Origin: Dehalococcoidia bacterium
GTDB taxonomy: Bacteria; Chloroflexota; Dehalococcoidia; Dehalococcoidales; UBA2162
Assembly (NCBI GenBank): GCA_011191975.1
Contig: DUFA01000107.1
Span: 43,077 to 107,076, forward strand
Reading direction: 5' to 3'
DNA: 64,000 nucleotides
The notes beneath the pieces were generated by a model. It was given only the letters and a program-made list of their open reading frames with translations, ran no database searches and had not been told where the DNA came from. How positions within the stretch are numbered: position 1 is the stretch's first letter; each line of letters begins with the position of its first letter. Positions 59,046-64,000 of this stretch are shown here, piece by piece. The translations under genes were made by a program, and so were the position numbers.

Positions 59046-60659
59046 ATGCGCACAACGCCTCCAATCTATAAATACGCAGGAACAATCGCAGGATTCGGTC
59101 TGGCAGCACTCCTCATAGGCTTTATCCTCCTTTTAGCCGTCGAGAGCCTTCGGCTTGCCTCCTGGATAATCCTGGCTCTTGGCGTTCTCCTGTTGATAAC
59201 CGCAGCTATTATCGATTTCAGGGCAGTAAAAGGAGCAGTTACAGGAAGACGCGGCAGGTTCAGTACCGGCAACACCGTTATGGTATTTGTCTTCATCGGT
59301 ATTATCGTACTGGTCAATGCAATCAGCTTCCAGTATAACAAGCGATACGACATCACTGAGCTGGCACAATTTACGCTGACCTCTCAGACAAAAGATATGC
59401 TGGCTGAGATGTCCACACCTGTTGAAGCGATTTTCTTTTCGCCTCCCCAGGACGTCTGGGGATTAGGTCTACCTACACTTGTAACGAATTTACTCTCTGA
59501 ATATCAGAACTATACCGATTTACTGACAGTCACGGAAATAGATCCTGATGAACAACCGGAGACAGCTCGGAAGTACGGTATTGGGGTTAACTCCTACCAG
59601 TCGGTCGTGTTTGAAAGCGAGATCGGTCGGCGAATTGTGACTCCGGAGGATATGCTGATATTCAGCGGAGGGCAACCAGCCGGTATCGAGATGGAGAACC
59701 CGTTTACCTCAGCAATCCTCGAGGTAACTGGTATCGTACAAAAGAAGGTATATTTCCTCGCCGGACACGGGGAAGAGAGCATTGAGCCAACAGGTCAATA
59801 TTATTTCGCAGCAAAAGCGTTACAGGACGTTTTATATAAAGTAGAAACCCTTGACCTCATGGCTGTCGGGGAAATTCCTGTAGATTGCACGGTACTGGTG
59901 ATCGCAGCTCCTCAGAATCCACTCAGTGTGCCTGAATATAACATGATACGGGATTATCTTGATAACAGAGGCTGGTTGATCATACTGATCAATCCTGGAA
60001 CTACCGATGATATGAAAGAATTTATCAGTGAATACTGGATTAACATCGAAGAAGGGACGGTCATCGATCAATCCGCGTATTTTTCCACGCCCAATATTCC
60101 GATTATACCGAGAACTCAAAATGCCTTCGATACCCTCTACGGAATAGCCGAAACGTACTATCCTGGAGCTGTATCCCTCGACTCGGTAGAAGAACCACCA
60201 GATGAAGTCATGATGTTACCTCTTTTCTATACGAGTTTAACGAGCTGGGTCGAAGTGGAATTCGATCCGACGACCGAACCAGTATTTAACAGAGAAACAG
60301 AAAAGTTAGGGAACAGGTTATTAGGAGTATTAGTAGCTATCCTACCTCCGGAAGAAGAGCTTAATGAAGACGGAACCATCCCTGAAGGTACCAAGTTCAC
60401 CAAGATAATAGTTATCGGTGATTCGGACTTTGCCTCGAATCAACACGTTTACAATGCCGATAACATATACCAGTTCCTCTATATGTTTGAGTACATCACT
60501 GCTGGTGAAGAACTTATCAAGATAGAGCGTAAAGTACTTCCGTACCGCAGCCTGGTAATAACAGAGGAAGAAGAAACATTCATCCGTGTATCCAGCATCG
60601 GCCTTCTTCCGTTGCTGGTACTGGTCGCAGGTACCATTATATGGTGGCGTCGAAGATAA
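59046..60659 (+). CDS. GldG-family ABC auxiliary protein
   Basis: 537 residues. Two membrane helices near the start (about 14-36, 38-56) and one more at about 78-98; a large outer domain (about 100-505; ITELAQFTLTSQTKDMLAEM, YFLAGHGEESIEP, TVLVIAAPQNPLSVPEYNMI) of the ABC_transp_aux type; and a final helix (510-533). In gliding bacteria GldG pairs with GldA/GldF, but outside them the complex exports or processes unknown substrates. Starts right after the permease stop (no gap). Confidence 0.9.
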   Translation: MRTTPPIYKYAGTIAGFGLAALLIGFILLLAVESLRLASWIILALGVLLLITAAIIDFRAVKGAVTGRRGRFSTGNTVMVFVFIGIIVLVNAISFQYNKRYDITELAQFTLTSQTKDMLAEMSTPVEAIFFSPPQDVWGLGLPTLVTNLLSEYQNYTDLLTVTEIDPDEQPETARKYGIGVNSYQSVVFESEIGRRIVTPEDMLIFSGGQPAGIEMENPFTSAILEVTGIVQKKVYFLAGHGEESIEPTGQYYFAAKALQDVLYKVETLDLMAVGEIPVDCTVLVIAAPQNPLSVPEYNMIRDYLDNRGWLIILINPGTTDDMKEFISEYWINIEEGTVIDQSAYFSTPNIPIIPRTQNAFDTLYGIAETYYPGAVSLDSVEEPPDEVMMLPLFYTSLTSWVEVEFDPTTEPVFNRETEKLGNRLLGVLVAILPPEEELNEDGTIPEGTKFTKIIVIGDSDFASNQHVYNADNIYQFLYMFEYITAGEELIKIERKVLPYRSLVITEEEETFIRVSSIGLLPLLVLVAGTIIWWRRR

Positions 60660-60690
60660 TTCGGAGAACCGATTCTCGGGAGGATACTTC

Positions 60691-61251
60691 TTGAAAACCC
60701 AGAATATCCTTATATTGTTTATCATTCTCCTGATTACAGGAGGACTGTTCTACTTTCTCAATATGCCAGTACCTCCGGAAACTCCTGATGTCCAGGAATT
60801 TGTCTGGATGATCGAAATGGAAGACATCGATCATATCACCCTCGAGCTTCCCCGTGAAGGCAAGTCTCAATCTTTCATAAAAATATCTAAAGAAGACGAA
60901 TTCCCCTGGTATTTCGACGACGAAGAAAATACACCAGTGGACAGCAAACGCTGGGGTGGAGGTATACCATTGCTTTTAAGCGGACCCGGGGCTGGTAGAG
61001 TTATAGCCGAAGATGCTACACCTGAAAAGCTGAGAGAATTCGGGTTAATCGAACCGAATCTAAGAATCTCTCTCGTCCTTTCAGACGGGAAAGAAATGAA
61101 TATCAATGTAGGTGACGCAACACCCAACGGAGCTTTTTATTACGTACAAGCACCAAGTACAACCGATATAGCACTGGTTGATTATACCTGGTATGACATC
61201 CTGGCCAGACTTATCAACGAACCTCCGTATGCTCCTGCAGAAGAAGAGTGA
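60691..61251 (+). CDS. DUF4340 protein
   Basis: 186 residues from TTG 60691, with GGGAGG seven bases upstream; the frame further up overlaps GldG. One N-terminal membrane helix, then a beta-rich domain of the DUF4340 type (ITLELPREGKSQSFIKISKE, PEKLREFGLIEPNLRISLVL, GDATPNGAFYYVQ). This family regularly follows GldG-like genes and probably belongs to the same complex. Confidence 0.87.
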   Translation: MKTQNILILFIILLITGGLFYFLNMPVPPETPDVQEFVWMIEMEDIDHITLELPREGKSQSFIKISKEDEFPWYFDDEENTPVDSKRWGGGIPLLLSGPGAGRVIAEDATPEKLREFGLIEPNLRISLVLSDGKEMNINVGDATPNGAFYYVQAPSTTDIALVDYTWYDILARLINEPPYAPAEEE

Positions 61252-61307
61252 TGGGTTCACAAGCCTAATCAGTTATGTTTCTAGCAGAGGCCAAGGATTT
61301 CTCCGTC

Positions 61308-61829
61308 TTATTTAGCTTTTAACTGAGGCAAGTATTTTTCCCATTCAGTCCGTATCCCAGAATAGTGCGATGGGATAAAGAACAGACCACTAGGATGAGG
61401 TTTGGATGGTTTGGTTCGAAGTTTCATGCCTGCCTCTTCGGGAGTTCTCCCTGCTTTAATCCTGTTACGTGGTACACAGGCACTGACAACATTTTCCCAG
61501 GTATGCTGTCCGTTACGGGATCTGGGAATGACATGGTCAAGAGTCAGGTTCCGGGTTACCTTTCCACAATACTGGCAGGTATAATTATCCCTGCGAAAGA
61601 TCTCCATACGTGTAAGTTTTCTTTCAAGCTGGTGTGGACGTTTTATAAGCCTGGAGAGTTTTATTACCGAAGGCACAGGAAGGTCACGGTCAATGGTATG
61701 AAGAGTACCATAACCGTTTTCAAGCATCTCGGCTTTGTCCTGGTATACCAGCACCATCGCCCGCCTTACCCTGCAGATGTTCAGCGGTTCATAGGTCTGA
61801 TTTAACACCAATACTGGATGGTTAATCAT
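61308..61829 (-). CDS. HNH endonuclease-like protein with one zinc Cys replaced
   Basis: 173 residues. The usual small HNH protein of this phylum: VLVLNQTYEPLNICRVRRAM, EIFRRDNYTCQYCGK, LTLDHVIPRSRNGQHTWENV. After it comes SACVPRNRIKAGRTPEEAGM, where relatives have C-x-x-C-N: the second cysteine is R here (codon CGT instead of TGT). The zinc site should be weakened; the catalytic H (LDHV) and N are kept. One base change could be a sequencing error. Confidence 0.88.
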   Translation of the reverse strand: MINHPVLVLNQTYEPLNICRVRRAMVLVYQDKAEMLENGYGTLHTIDRDLPVPSVIKLSRLIKRPHQLERKLTRMEIFRRDNYTCQYCGKVTRNLTLDHVIPRSRNGQHTWENVVSACVPRNRIKAGRTPEEAGMKLRTKPSKPHPSGLFFIPSHYSGIRTEWEKYLPQLKAK

Positions 61830-61894
61830 AATTCAGGTATCTTTCCGTCTCCAGATAACGGTAATTTTACCCCAAAGACTTTGAGTACGCAAAT

Positions 61895-63256
61895 TTAGCT
61901 TGATCTGTACTCTATTCGTGGACGATAATCAGGGGCGATAATGTTTTCAACAGCACTTATATCCGGATCAGACAGCCTGGACGCTATTGGAGTATCAAGT
62001 TCATCCAAGGAACAATTTGTCGTTACAACCATAGGAAGGCGAGCATTATAACGGTAATTTATAACCTGGTAAAGTTTTTCTTGAGCCCAGGGAGTTGTTG
62101 TCTGCCTGCCAAAATCATCAAGGATTAACAAAGGAGAGTTCTTCACACTCTCGAAAAGCTGGTCATAGGAAATTCGACTGTCAGGACTGAAAGTCGAGCG
62201 GAGATGGTCGAGAAAATCCGGAACTACGATAAACATAGCCGGTTGTTTTTGTTGGTATCTATAATTTACGATAGCGGCAGCAAGATGTGTCTTTCCACAT
62301 CCGTTCACTCCAAGCAATACGAACCAACCTACGGGATTTTCTGCATATGCTCGCGACATCGTTACTATTTTCTCAAGATTATCCTGTTGATCTTCCGGTA
62401 AATCTCTCCTAAGATCGAAATTTTCGAAAGTCATCTCTTTTTGAAGTTTATATTGCTGCTGCCATTCGTAAACAAGTAACGGTGATTTACTGTTAAAAGA
62501 ACAAACCTGATACAACGGAGAACTGACTAACCGCGTATGTATTCTATCATCCAATTCATCGATAGCCCCTATTACTACAATTACCGTAGGAATTTGATTG
62601 CTATAACGGTGGCTGATAAGCTGCTCGAGTTTTTCTTTTGCCCATGGAGTGCTTGATTGTGCTCCGAGATCATCTAATATTAACAGTGGTGTATTCTTAA
62701 CCTGTTCAAAGAATTCATCATAAGGCATATCACTATCGCGATTAAAACTGGAACGGAGATGGTCGAGTAAATCCGGAGTTGTTATGTAAAATACATGACC
62801 GTTGTTTTCTATCTGGTAACTGGCTATTGCTGCCGCCAGGTAGGTCTTCCCACATCCACTCGGCCCGGTAAATACCAGCCATCCCTGAGGGTTTTCAGCG
62901 AATTTTTTTGCTGCCCGGCAAGCTTTTCCGTATTGTTCCCGGTCTGAGGGATTATCTCTCATTCCCTCTTTATTCAGTACATTAAAGCTGACACTGCCTA
63001 GATTACCCAGATTACTGTATCGCTGTAACTGGGCTTTCCGCTCGGCATCTGCCTCCTGCCTGGTGCAGGTACAGGGTACTACCTGACTGTAGTCCGGTTT
63101 TCCCGACCGAAGAAGAGGATGGACGAACCTAGCCCCTTTACATACAGGACATAGAGAACGCAAATCAGTATCTTCTTCAGCGTCTGACGATGTGTCCGTA
63201 TTTACCCTTGATATATTTGTCCGGGTCTGTTTCAGAACCTCGCTTATGTGTTCCAT
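61895..63256 (-). CDS. Helicase loader-type ATPase with two AAA+ modules (DnaC/DnaI/IstB-like)
   Basis: 453 residues from ATG 63256 (a GTG one codon earlier is also possible). An N-terminal zinc-type motif CPVCKGARFVHPLL ... CTC is followed by two complete AAA+ modules: GPSGCGKTYLAAAIASY near residue 131 with LLILDDLGAQSSTPWAKEKL, and GVNGCGKTHLAAAIVNY near residue 315 with LLILDDFGRQTTTPWAQEKL. The modules are clear duplicates. Helicase loaders normally have one. It overlaps the dnaD-like gene by 80 bases in another frame and is last in the dnaB-dnaD operon. Confidence 0.88.
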   Translation of the reverse strand: MEHISEVLKQTRTNISRVNTDTSSDAEEDTDLRSLCPVCKGARFVHPLLRSGKPDYSQVVPCTCTRQEADAERKAQLQRYSNLGNLGSVSFNVLNKEGMRDNPSDREQYGKACRAAKKFAENPQGWLVFTGPSGCGKTYLAAAIASYQIENNGHVFYITTPDLLDHLRSSFNRDSDMPYDEFFEQVKNTPLLILDDLGAQSSTPWAKEKLEQLISHRYSNQIPTVIVVIGAIDELDDRIHTRLVSSPLYQVCSFNSKSPLLVYEWQQQYKLQKEMTFENFDLRRDLPEDQQDNLEKIVTMSRAYAENPVGWFVLLGVNGCGKTHLAAAIVNYRYQQKQPAMFIVVPDFLDHLRSTFSPDSRISYDQLFESVKNSPLLILDDFGRQTTTPWAQEKLYQVINYRYNARLPMVVTTNCSLDELDTPIASRLSDPDISAVENIIAPDYRPRIEYRSS

Positions 63257-63890
63257 CACCCCTGCCTTCTGCAGACCAGTTTTCCAGGATCCTGTCTATA
63301 TACCGCCAGTTCCTCTTGTTCAGGCTGACGGCTTCCTTTATCGCATCTCTGATCCATGATTCAGGATACAGATTTTCTGCTTCTTTAAGCCATTCAGCTA
63401 TTAAAGGATTGAGCATACCAATATTTTCTTCATAGAGTGTGAATATATCCGGAGGAGTCTCGGTTTCTCTGGCACGAGTTCTTTTTCCAGGTTTAAGACC
63501 TTCCAACACGATCTCCCCATTTCCTATTTTCTCCAGCGCTCTTTTATCATTTTCTGTATTTATAAAGTACAACTCCTCGGGGTTTCCATCACGGACAAGT
63601 TCAAGTCGTAATATCGTTCCGCGTTTTACAGCCTGATTAAGAGCACTTGATAACATTTTTTCGGATTCCTCACTTTTTCCATCCAGACTCTTTACAAGAC
63701 CGGGATCAGAAAGTAAATTCTCGAAGGTAACAAAACGCGGATATCCTCGTTTACCATAGACAGCCCGAAAAATGTGGAGGGTCACTTTCAGCTCATTGAT
63801 GTCTTCTATCTGGGGTAAGAGTTTGCTGATAAACAAATTAGGTATCGGAGTAAACTGCATTCTGGCAGGAAAACCTTCGAACTGTTTCAT
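63177..63890 (-). CDS. DnaD-domain replication protein
   Basis: 237 residues. N-terminal winged-helix part (PNLFISKLLPQIEDINELKV, TLHIFRAVYGKRG), a variable middle, then a DnaD-like C-terminal helix domain (IFTLYEENIGMLNPLIAEWL, YPESWIRDAIKEAVSLNKRN, RYIDRILENW). DnaD/DnaB-type proteins help load the replicative helicase. The start ATG overlaps the dnaB stop (ATGA). Confidence 0.87.
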   Translation of the reverse strand: MKQFEGFPARMQFTPIPNLFISKLLPQIEDINELKVTLHIFRAVYGKRGYPRFVTFENLLSDPGLVKSLDGKSEESEKMLSSALNQAVKRGTILRLELVRDGNPEELYFINTENDKRALEKIGNGEIVLEGLKPGKRTRARETETPPDIFTLYEENIGMLNPLIAEWLKEAENLYPESWIRDAIKEAVSLNKRNWRYIDRILENWSAEGRGDGTHKRGSETDPDKYIKGKYGHIVRR

Positions 63891-64000
63891 AGCATACTCG
63901 GTTCCTGGTTTGGCAGATTTTCAAATTTCGAAAGTCTGGGAACGAAACGAAGGTTCACCGTGCCGACAGGTCCGTTCCGATGCTTGGCAATGATTATATC
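63887..64000 (-). CDS. dnaB: Replicative DNA helicase DnaB, C-terminal end (cut by window edge)
   Basis: The last 37 codons only: DIIIAKHRNGPVGTVNLRFV then PRLSKFENL, the conserved end of DnaB (AKxRNGPxGxVxLxF ... F). TGA overlaps the start of the dnaD-like gene. The 5' part lies beyond 64000. Confidence 0.92.
   Translation of the reverse strand, partial: DIIIAKHRNGPVGTVNLRFVPRLSKFENLPNQEPSML

Overview
The window looks like a chromosomal segment of a Chloroflexota bacterium of the Dehalococcoidia type. This rests on my recognition of the housekeeping proteins (FtsK, RNase J, family-4 uracil-DNA glycosylase, SHMT, SecA, ValRS, split CoaC/CoaB) and on many small hypothetical families I associate with that group; no database search was possible. 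Gene starts mostly carry GGAGG-like ribosome binding sites. No rRNA, CRISPR array, intact transposase or intact integrase is visible.

Layout. 1-5245 is a minus-strand block: a cut HpcH/HpaI aldolase, ftsK, RNase J and a family-4 UDG. Divergent from it, 5657-13592 runs plus: glyA, a HAD phosphatase/uridine kinase-like fusion, prs, secA, an EVE-domain protein with a possible PD-(D/E)XK nuclease domain, and a lone N-terminal domain of a PolX polymerase. 13760-15384 holds an unknown protein and an acetyltransferase. 15417-26411 is a long minus-strand run in which CoA biosynthesis (coaX, coaC, coaB) sits with NAD(P)HX repair (nnr), valS, a universal stress protein, two small membrane paralogues, a Mut7-C protein, a metallo-beta-lactamase fold protein, a queuosine-precursor-type transporter and CorA.

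26964-51370 is an accessory region lying between a tRNA(CAT) gene and a degenerate tRNA-Arg-like sequence. It carries short, mostly single-gene units: four alpha/beta hydrolases with the same N-terminus, three cupins, acetyltransferases, a SnoaL-like protein, a methyltransferase, a nucleotidyltransferase, MntP, a chagasin-like inhibitor, an orphan HisF, a large repeat lipoprotein and many unknown small proteins. Between many units lie copies of the 3' end of the tRNA plus its downstream bases. Two truncated tyrosine-recombinase genes with a shared leader lie in the middle. I read this as an array built by repeated site-specific integration at the tRNA 3' end, now largely decayed. This is the most unusual thing in the window.

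51803-61251 returns to plus-strand operons: a dipeptide-type ABC importer without a substrate-binding protein gene, whose first ATPase seems to start at an ATC codon; a parvulin-type foldase; and a GldA/GldF/GldG-like ABC system with a DUF4340 protein. 61308-64000 (minus) ends with an HNH protein and a replication operon: the DnaB C-terminus, a DnaD-like protein and a helicase loader with two AAA+ modules in one chain.
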